A stretch of 64,000 nt of DNA from Terriglobus sp. TAA 43 (GTDB lineage: Bacteria > Acidobacteriota > Terriglobia > Terriglobales > Acidobacteriaceae): positions 1,550,001 through 1,614,000 of the forward strand of contig NZ_JUGR01000001.1 in NCBI RefSeq assembly GCF_000800015.1, given 5' to 3'. Of this stretch, positions 35,641 through 44,115 are shown in pieces. A model generated the notes under the pieces. That model did no database searches, was not told where the DNA came from, and worked only from the letters and a program-made list of their open reading frames with translations. Every line of letters starts with the position of its first letter. Position 1 is the first letter of the stretch. A program made the translations under genes and the position numbers.

Positions 35641-36843
35641 CTAGAACGTCCTCACATAATTCTTGCCGGGGAGCTGGCGAACTCGGCCTGCAAGCTCGAG
35701 TTCAAAGAGCGCCGTGAAGATCTCCGGCGACTGCAACTTCCCTTCCAGGCGTTCAATAAGATCATCGAGTTGCACGCTTTCGTCGGCTCGAAGCTGCTCG
35801 AAGACAACGCGTTCGACCGGCGGCAGCTCCCGCTCGTCGAATAGAGATGCCGTGACAGCCGCCGCGGATTCAGACTTGCCCTCGCGCTTCTCCAACTTCT
35901 CTTCCAGGTAGAGGCGGACCTGCGTGGGCAAATCTTCCCAGACGTCTTCCCAGGTGGCGGTGAGGCGAGCGCCCTGTTTGATGAGGGTGTTGGGCGTCCA
36001 GGAACCTTTGTTCGTGACGTTGCCGGGGACGGCGTAGACGTCGCGGTTCTGCTCCATCGCGCAGCGCGCGGTGATGCGGGTGCCGCTGTGTTCCGCTGCC
36101 TCAATGACGAGGACACCGACGCTCATTCCAGAGAGGATGCGGTTGCGGACGGGGAAATTCTGCGGTGCGGGGAAGGTGCCCAGCGGGTACTCCGACAGGA
36201 TGCAGCCGCCGTACATGAGGATTTGCTCGGCGAGACGTTTGTTTTCTTTGGGATAGATAACGTCGATGCCCGTACCCCAGACCGCCACGGTTCTGCCGCG
36301 GCCGTCGAGCGCTCCCTTGTGTGCCTCGGTATCCACGCCGCGGGCCATGCCACTAAGGATGACCATGCCGCGCGCGGCGAGTTCGCGGGAGAGCATCTGG
36401 GCCATGCCTGCTCCGTAGACCGAGGGATGGCGCGTGCCGACGACGGCAATGCCGGGCTCGGCGAGGATGCTGACGTCGCCGCGGTACCAGAGGACGGCGG
36501 GTGGGTCGTAGATTTCGCGGAGGCGGTCAGGGTACTCCGGGCAGCCATGAGTAATGTAGTTAGCGTTCTGCTCTTCGAGTCGCTGGACTTCTTCCAGCGC
36601 GGCGGCTTTCGCTTTGCCCTCGTGGATGAAGCGCGCCGAAGCTGCGGGCATCTGGAGGGCTTCCAACTCTGTGAGCGACATGGAAAAGACTGTCGCAGGC
36701 GACGAGGCCAGGGACATGGCGCGGATGGTGCGTGTGGCACCCATGCCGGGCGTGAGCACCAGCGCGAGCCAGGCCAGTCGATTCAGATCATGCTGTGCGC
36801 TTTCCAGACGAGGCGCAGCCTCTCCCACTACAGTTGTCGCCAA
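35641..36843 (-). CDS. dprA: DNA processing protein DprA, 400 aa
   Basis: Loads RecA on incoming single-stranded DNA during natural transformation. After an N-terminal SAM/helical region (AWLALVLTPGMGATRTIRAM), the Rossmann core shows YPDRLREIYDPPAVLWYRGD, GIAVVGTRHPSVYGAGMAQM, LSGMARGVDTEAHKGALDGR and TVAVWGTGIDVIYPKENKRL, all canonical. FPVRNRILSGMSVGVLVIEA and GSWTPNTLIKQGARL follow. The C-terminal winged helix (VVFEQLRADESVQLDDLIER, ELELAGRVRQLPGKNYVRTF) is the DprA_WH domain. Next to topA. The presence of DprA implies competence potential, but no other com genes are in this window. Confidence 0.96.
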   Translation of the reverse strand: MATTVVGEAAPRLESAQHDLNRLAWLALVLTPGMGATRTIRAMSLASSPATVFSMSLTELEALQMPAASARFIHEGKAKAAALEEVQRLEEQNANYITHGCPEYPDRLREIYDPPAVLWYRGDVSILAEPGIAVVGTRHPSVYGAGMAQMLSRELAARGMVILSGMARGVDTEAHKGALDGRGRTVAVWGTGIDVIYPKENKRLAEQILMYGGCILSEYPLGTFPAPQNFPVRNRILSGMSVGVLVIEAAEHSGTRITARCAMEQNRDVYAVPGNVTNKGSWTPNTLIKQGARLTATWEDVWEDLPTQVRLYLEEKLEKREGKSESAAAVTASLFDERELPPVERVVFEQLRADESVQLDDLIERLEGKLQSPEIFTALFELELAGRVRQLPGKNYVRTF

Positions 36844-36913
36844 AACCCAATGTCTCCGGTGCGATGGTTATACAACACCGCCCTGTGGAGTCGAAATTGG
36901 GCAAAAGAATCAG

Positions 36914-36974
36914 TTGACAGCTGATAGTCGGATGTCTACCCTCAGTACAAATTCGAGGGTAGACATCCGACTAT
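36914..36974 (+). promoter_or_regulatory. padR promoter with perfect 20-bp inverted repeat operator
   Basis: TTGACA (36914-36919) and TACCCT (36937-36942) with 17-bp spacing form the promoter. A perfect 20-bp inverted repeat has arms 36924-36943 and 36955-36974, separated by 11 bp. The left arm covers the spacer and -10, the right arm covers the GAGGG ribosome binding site and ends inside the ATG (36973). It contains ATGTCTAC/GTAGACAT, the PadR-type operator core, so autorepression is likely. Confidence 0.8.
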
Positions 36975-37329
36975 GGCGAAAGAGATCACGCAACGATCAA
37001 GCCTGTTGCAGGGCACGCTGGACATGCTGATTCTGCGCACACTGCTGTACGGCGCGGCGCATGGCCACCAGATTGGTAAACACATTCAAGCCACAACGAA
37101 TGACTTTTTGCAGATGCAGCATGGGTCGCTGTATCCCGCGCTGCACCGCATGGAGAAGAAGGGCTGGATCACCGCGAAGTGGGAGACGGCGCCGGATCGC
37201 AATCGTGAGTTCAAGTACTACCGCCTGACGGCTGAGGGTAAGAAGCAGCTTGTGGTGGAAGAGTCGCAGTGGAAGCAGATGGCTGAGGCCGTGGCGCGTG
37301 TGATGTGGCCCGCGGCAGAGGAGAACTGA
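36973..37329 (+). CDS. PadR-family transcriptional regulator (acidobacterial type), 118 aa
   Basis: Winged-helix repressor. SLLQGTLDMLILRTLLYGAA and HGHQIGKHIQATTNDFLQMQ, then HGSLYPALHRMEKKGWITAK form the PadR DNA-binding domain; the C-terminal helix mediates dimerisation. The start codon is part of the operator arm. It is followed 1 nt later by a large ABC permease, the standard acidobacterial PadR-ADOP pairing, so it presumably controls that permease in response to an unknown signal. Confidence 0.95.
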   Translation: MAKEITQRSSLLQGTLDMLILRTLLYGAAHGHQIGKHIQATTNDFLQMQHGSLYPALHRMEKKGWITAKWETAPDRNREFKYYRLTAEGKKQLVVEESQWKQMAEAVARVMWPAAEEN

Positions 37330-37330
37330 C

Positions 37331-39946
37331 ATGAAATGGCCCACGAGCAAACAGAATGCTGACCTGGAGCGCGAACTTCGCGCCGACCTGGAACTGGAAG
37401 AGGAAGAGCAGCGCGAGAGCGGACTGGATGCAGAAGCCGCGAAGCATGCGGCGTTGCGCGCCTTTGGCAATCCTCTTCTGATTCGTGAGCAGACTCGTTC
37501 GACGTGGGGTTGGGGTTGGCTGGATTCGTTGTGGCGCAATGTTCGCTACGGCGTGCGCACGCTGATGCGCGCTCCAGCATTTGCGCTGGTTGCGATTGCC
37601 GTGATGACGCTGGGCATCAGCACAAATGTGGCGATGTTTACTGTGGTTCGCAATGTTCTATTGAAGCCATTGCCCTTTCAAGAACCTGAGAGGCTCATCC
37701 AGTTGTATGAGCAATTAGGTAACGGTGCGCGTCCGTTCAGCTATGTAGCAGGCGGTATGTACGCTGCGTGGAAGAGCGATATGCCCAGCGTGGAACAGAT
37801 GGGTGTTTATGGCACGGACAGCAACAACCTTTCTGATAGTGGCGGACAGTTACCAGAGCGCATCCGGTCTGCGTATGGATCGTGGGATCTGTTTACCACG
37901 CTGGGTGTGCAGCCAGAGTTAGGACGCTCATTCACAAAGGATGAAGATAAACACGATGCGCCTGGAACGGTAATGCTGACGCATAGTTTGTGGATGCGTC
38001 GGTATGGCGGCGACCGCAACATTGTTGGCAAGATCATTCAACTGAACTCGCAACCTTACACCGTGGTGGGCGTGTTGCCTGCGTGGTTCATGTATCCCGA
38101 TACTGAGACGCAACTGTGGACTCCCATCTATCACGAGCAGGATCCGAAGGCGATGGAGAGCCCTCAGATTCATAACTATTTCGTGATCGCGCGTCTGAAG
38201 CCCGGGGCAACGTTAGCGCAGGCGTTAAGCGAAGTGGATACGGTGACGAAGCGCGTTCATCAGAACAGTTCGTCGCGCTTTGTAAGCAACAACGCGAATG
38301 CACGAAGCATGTTGGAAGGCGTGGTGCATGATGCGCGAACGCAACTCTATGTGCTGTTTGGTGCGACGGGATGCGTGCTACTCATCGCATGTTTGAATGT
38401 GGCCAACCTGTTGGTGGCGCGATCTGCAGCGCGACGCAAAGAGATTTCAATTCGCGCATCGCTGGGCGGCAGCCGATGGACGCTGCTTGGAGAACAAGTA
38501 ACGGAGAGCGTGTTGCTTGCGCTGGCCGCAGGTGCAATTGGTATTCCGCTGGCGTGGGCGGAGGTGCGATGGCTGATGGTGGCAAGACCGGACATGGCAC
38601 GCATCGACTCTGTGCAGATGGATGGCACAGTGATGATATTCGCCGTGGGCATTGTGGCGTTGTGCGCAGTACTGGCGGGCATTATTCCCAGCCTGACGCT
38701 ACTGCGCGGGCCGCTGCTGGAGAATCTGCAGGAAGCATCGCGCGGCAGTAGCAAAGGATTATCAGCAGCTCGTTTGCGCAAAGCATTGCTCGTGACCGAA
38801 GTGGCAGTGACGATGGTGCTGCTGGTGAGCGCAGGTTTGTTGCTGAAGAGCTATCGACAGATGCGCTCCACCGATATCGGCTGCACCACGCAAAACGTAT
38901 TGACCATGCGAGTGGGGCTACCGGATGCGATCTACAAAACGGATCAGCAGATCACTGCGTTTTACTCGCAGTTGATTGAGCGTATCCGCGTGTTGCCCGG
39001 TGTTACTGCGGCTGGCATTTCTACTGCATTGCCAGGACAGGGTTATGGTGGTGATACTCCTTTCAGCATTCCTGAAAATCCATCGTTGGGACAGAATCAG
39101 CATGTGGCAATGCTGCGCGGCGTGGACCCTGGATACTTCAAGTCGGTACAGATTCCGCTGAAGCAGGGCCGCTTCTTTGAAGATCGTGAACGTCTGAAGA
39201 ATGCGCGCAGTGTGATTGTGAGCGAGTCGTTCGCTCGACAGTTTTTTCCCCATGGAGATGCGCTAGGAAAACACATTCAAGCGATAAACTTTGGCAATTT
39301 TCCCGAGGGTGGATTTGAAGTTGTGGGCGTGGTGGGCAACACGCTTTGGCATCTGGATGAGCAGGAAGGCCCCACGATGTACTTCCCCCTGTACTACGGC
39401 GGATGGAACAACGCGACCATTGCAGTGCGCGCAGACCATAACGTGGAAAGCCTTGCGCTGCCAGTGCAGAAACTGATTGCGCAGATTGACCCAGGCCTGC
39501 CTGTTGCGAACGTATTGACGATGGAGCAATCGCTTGGCAAGGCGACGATGGATGCCAACGTTACGTCGATGCTGGTGCTGGCGTTTGCAGTGATTTCGTT
39601 GATACTTGCAGCAGTTGGCTTGTATGGCGTGTTGTCTTACCTCGTTACGCAGCGCACCGGCGAGATTGGTATTCGCATGGCTCTGGGCGCGCAGCGGCAA
39701 GACGTGCTGCAACAGATGCTGGTGGATGGTCTGCGGCCTGCGCTGCTGGGTGTGATTGTGGGCCTGGTTGCAAGCGCGGTGTGTGTGCAGTGGATTCGTT
39801 CCATGCTGTACGGCACAAAGCCGCTTGACCCTGCGGTGTTTGCTTCCGTTACAGGATTGCTCCTGGCTGTAGCCGCGTTCGCATGCTTTCTGCCTGCGTG
39901 GCACGCTGCTCGACTGGACCCGATGCAGGCGCTACGTAATGAATGA
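37331..39946 (+). CDS. MacB/FtsX-like ABC permease, acidobacterial duplicated permease (ADOP) type, 871 aa
   Basis: The N-terminus (residues 10-50, LERELRADLELEEEEQRESG, AAKHAALRAFGNP) is the permease-prefix domain of this family. Membrane helix RAPAFALVAIAVMTLGISTN leads into a MacB periplasmic core domain, then an FtsX domain, and the pair is repeated, giving eight membrane helices in all. The end LGLLLAVAAFACFLPAWHAA and RLDPMQALRNE is a classic FtsX C-terminus. There is no ATPase gene beside it, as is usual for this group, so a shared ATPase elsewhere is needed. It probably exports or senses a peptide, toxin or lipoprotein. It starts directly after padR. Confidence 0.93.
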   Translation: MKWPTSKQNADLERELRADLELEEEEQRESGLDAEAAKHAALRAFGNPLLIREQTRSTWGWGWLDSLWRNVRYGVRTLMRAPAFALVAIAVMTLGISTNVAMFTVVRNVLLKPLPFQEPERLIQLYEQLGNGARPFSYVAGGMYAAWKSDMPSVEQMGVYGTDSNNLSDSGGQLPERIRSAYGSWDLFTTLGVQPELGRSFTKDEDKHDAPGTVMLTHSLWMRRYGGDRNIVGKIIQLNSQPYTVVGVLPAWFMYPDTETQLWTPIYHEQDPKAMESPQIHNYFVIARLKPGATLAQALSEVDTVTKRVHQNSSSRFVSNNANARSMLEGVVHDARTQLYVLFGATGCVLLIACLNVANLLVARSAARRKEISIRASLGGSRWTLLGEQVTESVLLALAAGAIGIPLAWAEVRWLMVARPDMARIDSVQMDGTVMIFAVGIVALCAVLAGIIPSLTLLRGPLLENLQEASRGSSKGLSAARLRKALLVTEVAVTMVLLVSAGLLLKSYRQMRSTDIGCTTQNVLTMRVGLPDAIYKTDQQITAFYSQLIERIRVLPGVTAAGISTALPGQGYGGDTPFSIPENPSLGQNQHVAMLRGVDPGYFKSVQIPLKQGRFFEDRERLKNARSVIVSESFARQFFPHGDALGKHIQAINFGNFPEGGFEVVGVVGNTLWHLDEQEGPTMYFPLYYGGWNNATIAVRADHNVESLALPVQKLIAQIDPGLPVANVLTMEQSLGKATMDANVTSMLVLAFAVISLILAAVGLYGVLSYLVTQRTGEIGIRMALGAQRQDVLQQMLVDGLRPALLGVIVGLVASAVCVQWIRSMLYGTKPLDPAVFASVTGLLLAVAAFACFLPAWHAARLDPMQALRNE

Positions 39947-39987
39947 CGTTTATCCGATATGCTTCGCTGTGCTGGAGGATGAGCCAC

Positions 39988-40368
39988 ATGGCGGAGTATC
40001 AAAGCCCGAATGACATGCGTTATGCGAAGAAGCTGATTGAGGGAGCACCAGCAGAAGCTGAGGCTTTCTTCAAACTAAAGGCAGTTACGGAACGCAGCGA
40101 TGGTGTGATTCCGGCGAAGTATCGCGAGTTGATTGCGCTTGCAGTGGCGCTTACGACGCAATGCGCTTACTGCCTGGATTCACATACGCGCAATGCGGCG
40201 AAGGCCGGTGCCACACGCGAAGAAATTGCCGAGACCGTATTTATGGCAGCGGCATTGCGCGCAGGCGGGGCCGTGGGGCATGGCCTGTTGACGATGAAGT
40301 TATTTGAAGATGCAGTCGGAAAGTTAGAGCACGATCCGACAGCGCTGGACCGCGCTCCGTGGGAATAG
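39988..40368 (+). CDS. AhpD-like carboxymuconolactone decarboxylase-family protein, 126 aa
   Basis: AKYRELIALAVALTTQCAYC and LDSHTRNAAKAGATREEIAE carry the CxxC-x3-H motif (C59, C62, H66) of the AhpD/CMD alkylhydroperoxidase core; EEIAETVFMAAALRAGGAVG follows. Such proteins reduce peroxides or partner redoxins. ATG 39988 lies 9 nt after GGAGG (39974-39978); an ATG at 39979 overlaps the ribosome binding site and is less likely. It follows the ADOP gene by 42 nt and may share its transcript. Confidence 0.93.
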   Translation: MAEYQSPNDMRYAKKLIEGAPAEAEAFFKLKAVTERSDGVIPAKYRELIALAVALTTQCAYCLDSHTRNAAKAGATREEIAETVFMAAALRAGGAVGHGLLTMKLFEDAVGKLEHDPTALDRAPWE

Positions 40369-40369
40369 G

Positions 40370-40753
40370 CTAGATCTTTCCAGCGTCGCGTAACGTATGA
40401 ATCTCGTCATCTGTGAAGACGCGGGAACGTGTGTGGAACTGCAAACCGCCCGGGCCTTCAAGTGAAAACGCAGCGCCGAAGCCGGGCACCACGTCGATGA
40501 TGATCTGCGTGTGTTTCCAGTACTCAAACTGCTGTGGCGAGATGAAGAACTCTGCGCCACCGATTTCACCGACTTTTTTATCGCGCGAACCGATGCGAAA
40601 CTCGCCGACAGGAAAGCACATGGGCGCGCTGCCTTCACAGCATCCACCCGATTGATAAAACATGATGGGGCCGTGCTGGCCCTGAAGCTCATCGATGAGC
40701 TTCAGGGCTTCAGCCGTGGCCGTTACCTGTTCCGGCAATGTAGCAGTGGCCAT
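40370..40753 (-). CDS. DUF779 protein, aldehyde dehydrogenase partner, 127 aa
   Basis: Contains ELQGQHGPIMFYQSGGCCEG, SAPMCFPVGEFRIGSRDKKV and DVVPGFGAAFSLEGPGGLQF, then HTRSRVFTDDEIHTLRDAG, which are the signatures of DUF779. The family is almost always next to an AldA/AldB-type aldehyde dehydrogenase and has a conserved Cys pair (GGCC). Its exact role is unknown; a metal or redox partner of the dehydrogenase is plausible. Its ATG overlaps the TAA of the aldehyde dehydrogenase (minus strand, 40751-40755), so the two are coupled. Confidence 0.92.
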   Translation of the reverse strand: MATATLPEQVTATAEALKLIDELQGQHGPIMFYQSGGCCEGSAPMCFPVGEFRIGSRDKKVGEIGGAEFFISPQQFEYWKHTQIIIDVVPGFGAAFSLEGPGGLQFHTRSRVFTDDEIHTLRDAGKI

Positions 40754-42288
40754 TAGAACAATCCCAATGCCTTGGTGCTGTAGCTGATGAGTTGGTTCTT
40801 CGTCTGCTGATAGTGGTTCAACATCATCAGGTGGTTCTCGCGCCCGATGCCGCTCTGCTTGTATCCGCCGAAGGCTGCGTGTGCGGGATACATGTGATAG
40901 CAGTTAGTCCAGACGCGGCCTGCTTCAATGTTGCGACCAAAGCGGTAGGCGCGATTGATGTCGCGAGTCCACACGCCTGCGCCCAGGCCGTAGAGCGTGT
41001 CGTTCGCAATCTCAAGAGCTTCGTCATCGTTCTTGAAGGTGGTCACGGAGAGTACCGGTCCGAAGATTTCCTCCTGGAAGATGCGCATCTTGTTGTTGCC
41101 CTTGAAGACTGTCGGTTGGATGTAGTAACCACCAGCAAGATCGCCTTCGAGCTTGGCTGCATTGCCGCCGACGAGAAGCTCCGCACCTTCCTTGCGACCG
41201 AGGTCGAGGTAGGACAGGATCTTTTCATACTGCTGCTTCGATGCCTGTGCGCCCACCTGCGTGGAAGGGTCAAACGGGTTGGCCTGCTTGATAGCAGCAA
41301 CGCGCTTGATGGCGCGATCCATGAACTTGTCGTAGATCTTTTCGTGGATGAGTGCGCGTGACGGGCAGGTGCAGACTTCACCCTGATTGAAGGCGAAGAG
41401 AACCATGCCTTCAATCGCCTTGTCGATGTAGTCCTCGTCGGCATCCATCACATCTTCGAAGAAGATGTTGGGCGATTTGCCGCCGAGTTCCAGCGTGAGC
41501 GGGATGATGTTTTCCGATGCGTACTGCATGATCATGCGTCCCGTGACCGTTGATCCGGTGAACGCAACTTTGTTGATACGCGGATTGGTGGCGAGTTCCT
41601 TGCCCACTTCACGACCGAAGCCATTCACCACGTTGAGTACGCCGGCGGGCAGGATGTCGCCGATGAGTTCCATCAGGATGAGGATGGATACGGGCGTTTG
41701 TTCTGCAGGCTTGAGCACGACACAGTTGCCTGCGGCGAGTGCCGGAGCCAGCTTCCATGCGGCCATGAGCAGCGGGAAGTTCCACGGAATGATCTGGCCG
41801 ACGACGCCGAGCGGCTCGTGGAAGTGATAGGCGACGGTGTCGTGATCGATCTCAGAGATGCCGCCCTGCTGTGCGCGAATGGCGCCTGCAAAATAGCGGA
41901 AGTGGTCGGCGCTGAGCGGCACGTCTGCTGCGGTGGTTTCGCGGATGGGCTTGCCGTTGTCCCATGTTTCCGCTGCGGCGAGAAGGTCTGAGTTTTCTTC
42001 AATGACCTGTGCGATGCGGATGAGCAGATTGGAACGTTCCGTTACGGATGTTCTGCCCCATGCGGCCTTTGCCTTGTGGGCGGCATCAAGCGCCTTCTCA
42101 ACATCCTTCGCACCGGAACGCGGCACTTCGCACAGGACTTTGCCGGTAACCGGCGTGATGTTTTCAAAGTATTGCCCCTCAACGGGCTCTACCCACGCGC
42201 CGCCGATGTAGTTGCCGTAACGCTTACGGAAGGGGACGGGGGTTGCACCGGAATGCGTGGGATCCAAGGTGACTTCTGCTGTTGCCAT
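40753..42288 (-). CDS. NAD-dependent aldehyde dehydrogenase (AldB-like), 511 aa
   Basis: Oxidises acetaldehyde or other short aldehydes to acids. [40 protein letters not shown] and [20 protein letters not shown] form the NAD-binding part; [19 protein letters not shown] contains the general-base Glu; [17 protein letters not shown] contains catalytic Cys306. The C-terminus [20 protein letters not shown] is typical of the AldB/ExaC group. ATG 42288 was preferred to an upstream in-frame ATG at 42432 because AAGGAGCAGC sits just before it and upstream residues are non-homologous. The 135-bp gap to padR2 is divergent. Confidence 0.95.
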   Translation of the reverse strand: MATAEVTLDPTHSGATPVPFRKRYGNYIGGAWVEPVEGQYFENITPVTGKVLCEVPRSGAKDVEKALDAAHKAKAAWGRTSVTERSNLLIRIAQVIEENSDLLAAAETWDNGKPIRETTAADVPLSADHFRYFAGAIRAQQGGISEIDHDTVAYHFHEPLGVVGQIIPWNFPLLMAAWKLAPALAAGNCVVLKPAEQTPVSILILMELIGDILPAGVLNVVNGFGREVGKELATNPRINKVAFTGSTVTGRMIMQYASENIIPLTLELGGKSPNIFFEDVMDADEDYIDKAIEGMVLFAFNQGEVCTCPSRALIHEKIYDKFMDRAIKRVAAIKQANPFDPSTQVGAQASKQQYEKILSYLDLGRKEGAELLVGGNAAKLEGDLAGGYYIQPTVFKGNNKMRIFQEEIFGPVLSVTTFKNDDEALEIANDTLYGLGAGVWTRDINRAYRFGRNIEAGRVWTNCYHMYPAHAAFGGYKQSGIGRENHLMMLNHYQQTKNQLISYSTKALGLF

Positions 42289-42389
42289 GTGCTGCTCCTT
42301 CAGAAGAGACGCGATCAGGGCGTCTTTTTGATGGTGTACATCCTGCTCCTTTCTATTGACGTTTGCCAAGCGCGAACGTTGTTGTGTTT

Positions 42390-42422
42390 TATAGTCGGAT
42401 TCCGATATAGTCGGGAACCGAC
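42390..42422 (+). promoter_or_regulatory. Putative operator of the second padR gene
   Basis: TATAGTCGG occurs twice (42390-42398 and 42406-42414), and TCGGATTCCGA and GTCGGGAACCGAC (42410-42422) are small inverted repeats. The first unit ATAGTCGGA is identical to the outer part of the first padR operator arm. The array ends one base before the padR ATG and lies between padR and the divergent aldehyde dehydrogenase, so it may control both. Confidence 0.55.
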
Positions 42423-42423
42423 C

Positions 42424-42777
42424 ATGGCACACGCTGAAAACGAAACCGTAACTCCTTTACCTGCCGCCACACTCTACGTCCTGCTTGCGCTGGCGTCTGA
42501 GGATCGGCACGGGTACGGAATCATCCAGGAGGTGAGTCGGCTTTCGTCCGCCTCGTATCGCGTTGGTTCCGGGACGCTTTATGACAATTTGAAGAAATTG
42601 CTCCAGCAAGAGTGGGTGGAGGATTACGAGTCGCAGGAATCCGGCAGCGGCGAAACGCGAAGGATGTATCGCATCACCGACGAGGGCCGTCGCGTTCTGG
42701 CAGCAGATGTCACGCGCATGAAACGTATTGTGCGTGTGGCCAATCGCATGTTGGCTGACGAAGGTGGTCGAGCATGA
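42424..42777 (+). CDS. Second PadR-family regulator, 117 aa
   Basis: [20 protein letters not shown] and [20 protein letters not shown], then [20 protein letters not shown] are the PadR winged helix; [20 protein letters not shown] follows. It differs clearly from the first PadR (for example [14 protein letters not shown] against QMQHGSLYPALHRM). The ATG at 42424 was chosen over upstream in-frame ATGs because the family core begins a few residues in and an operator-like array ends just before it. Its stop overlaps the start of the 141-codon gene (ATGA). Confidence 0.93.
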   Translation: MAHAENETVTPLPAATLYVLLALASEDRHGYGIIQEVSRLSSASYRVGSGTLYDNLKKLLQQEWVEDYESQESGSGETRRMYRITDEGRRVLAADVTRMKRIVRVANRMLADEGGRA

Positions 42778-43199
42778 TGCGGATTCGCTGCGCACGCCGG
42801 GCGTACCAGTTACTGCTGGCGCTGCATCCTGCTGGGTTTCGCGAACGTTTTGCGCAGGAGATGCTTTGGGTGTTTGACCAGAGCGTTGCGGACACCGGAG
42901 TGTGCCATGCGCTGGCTGACGGCACACTGTCTGTGATGAAGCAGTGGGTGGCAAACGATGTGAGTCCGCGTGCGGACGACGGCATGTTTGGAAGAGTGCC
43001 AACGCAATCTCTCAGCCCGCAGCTTCTGGCGCAGGTAACGATATTGGCCACTCTTGTTGCGTTGGGATTTTTCAAGTTGCTGACGCAGTCTGTTCCATTG
43101 CCCAAGCCGGCGAAAACCTTTGAAGTGCGACGTGCGGGATGGGGTCTGTGCGAAGCGAGAAGACAGCATCCGGAACGTGTTGCTGTTCCTTGCGAATGA
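42774..43199 (+). CDS. 141-aa protein with permease-prefix-like N-terminus, unknown function
   Basis: Coupled to padR2 by ATGA. The first 40 residues, RRAYQLLLALHPAGFRERFA and QEMLWVFDQ, match the prefix region of acidobacterial duplicated permeases and related small proteins that follow PadR genes. A single membrane helix lies at LAQVTILATLVALGFFKLLT. The remaining tail (residues 110-141) is basic and has no recognisable family. No permease domain follows, so this could be a truncated ADOP permease remnant or a small membrane partner of its own. The following gene is a TIGR03435 protein. Confidence 0.6.
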   Translation: MMRIRCARRAYQLLLALHPAGFRERFAQEMLWVFDQSVADTGVCHALADGTLSVMKQWVANDVSPRADDGMFGRVPTQSLSPQLLAQVTILATLVALGFFKLLTQSVPLPKPAKTFEVRRAGWGLCEARRQHPERVAVPCE

Positions 43200-43231
43200 T
43201 TTTTCATCACCAATGAAGACGGGGTGTTTGC

Positions 43232-44104
43232 ATGATGCTTTCGAAACTGTTTCTGCTTGGCTTTGTCTTTGTGGCGGAGCAAGCGCCTGTGCCATTGCTG
43301 CATCCTGTTTCGCCTATGCCGAGCTTTTCCGTGGTGAGTGTGCGGCTTAGCAAACCAGACGAGCAAGGCACAAACAGCGGTGTGAACCAGGACAGCTATC
43401 ACGCCGAACGTACCACCATGAAAGATGTGTTGGCGTATGCGTTTGGCATGGGTTACGACCAGGAGTTGGATGGCGGGCCCTCATGGATGCGCAATGAGCG
43501 CTTCGACATCAATGGCAAGTTGGATCCAGAGGAAGCCGCGAGCATTAAGTCGATGAGCCGCGATGATCGCGAAGAGCAGATGCGCCTGATGGTGCAGTCG
43601 CTACTGAAGGAACGTTTTCATCTGACGTATCACTTTGAAGCGCGGGAGATGCCGGTGTATCGACTGCAGATTGCGAAAGGCGGATTCAAGTGTCCTCGCG
43701 ATACGACTTCGCAACCAGCTATTCCTGATCCTTCAAAGCCGCGTTTTCGCTGGTCCGCAGCGCCTGCTCCTCCGCCTCCGCCGCCGGGATGGCATCAGCC
43801 TGCACCTGCGGAGTGGAAGAGAATGATGGGATCGTTGCACATGCACACGAAGGGCTGGCCGTGGTGGTTGATTGCAACTTCGTTGAGCCATCAGCCCGAG
43901 TTGAACGGTAAGCCGGTGATTGACGATACAGGTTTGGAAGGGCCTTACGAATGCGACCTTCAATGGTCGCAGGAAGGCTCTGAAGGCACGAACCAATTCT
44001 TCTTCCAGGCGATACAGGATCAGATGGGATTGAAGATGACGCCGTCGCGCGGTCAGGTTGAGGTGCTGGTGGTGGACAGCATCGATCGTCCTTCAGAAAA
44101 CTAG
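43232..44104 (+). CDS. TIGR03435-family soil-associated protein, 290 aa
   Basis: N-terminal hydrophobic segment then a domain opening PSFSVVSVRLSKPDEQGTNS, the family signature being a Phe-Glu/Ser-Val-x-Ser-Val/Ile-Arg start. ERTTMKDVLAYAFGM, LKERFHLTYHFEAREMPVYR and LQIAKGGFKCPR continue the fold; GKPVIDDTGLEGPYECDLQW and VEVLVVDSIDRPSEN are the characteristic close. It is probably secreted or periplasmic. A proline-rich insert (APAPPPPPPGWHQPAPAEW) breaks the middle. Function is unknown; the family is restricted largely to acidobacteria and soil bacteria. It sits downstream of padR2. Confidence 0.88.
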   Translation: MMLSKLFLLGFVFVAEQAPVPLLHPVSPMPSFSVVSVRLSKPDEQGTNSGVNQDSYHAERTTMKDVLAYAFGMGYDQELDGGPSWMRNERFDINGKLDPEEAASIKSMSRDDREEQMRLMVQSLLKERFHLTYHFEAREMPVYRLQIAKGGFKCPRDTTSQPAIPDPSKPRFRWSAAPAPPPPPPGWHQPAPAEWKRMMGSLHMHTKGWPWWLIATSLSHQPELNGKPVIDDTGLEGPYECDLQWSQEGSEGTNQFFFQAIQDQMGLKMTPSRGQVEVLVVDSIDRPSEN

Positions 44105-44115
44105 ACGCGCATGGC

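Noticed and set aside
42307-42325. Short hairpin (AGACGC with GCGTCT) followed by TTTTT before the aldehyde dehydrogenase
   Set aside because: Only six base pairs and on the strand where no gene ends; too weak to call as attenuator or terminator.
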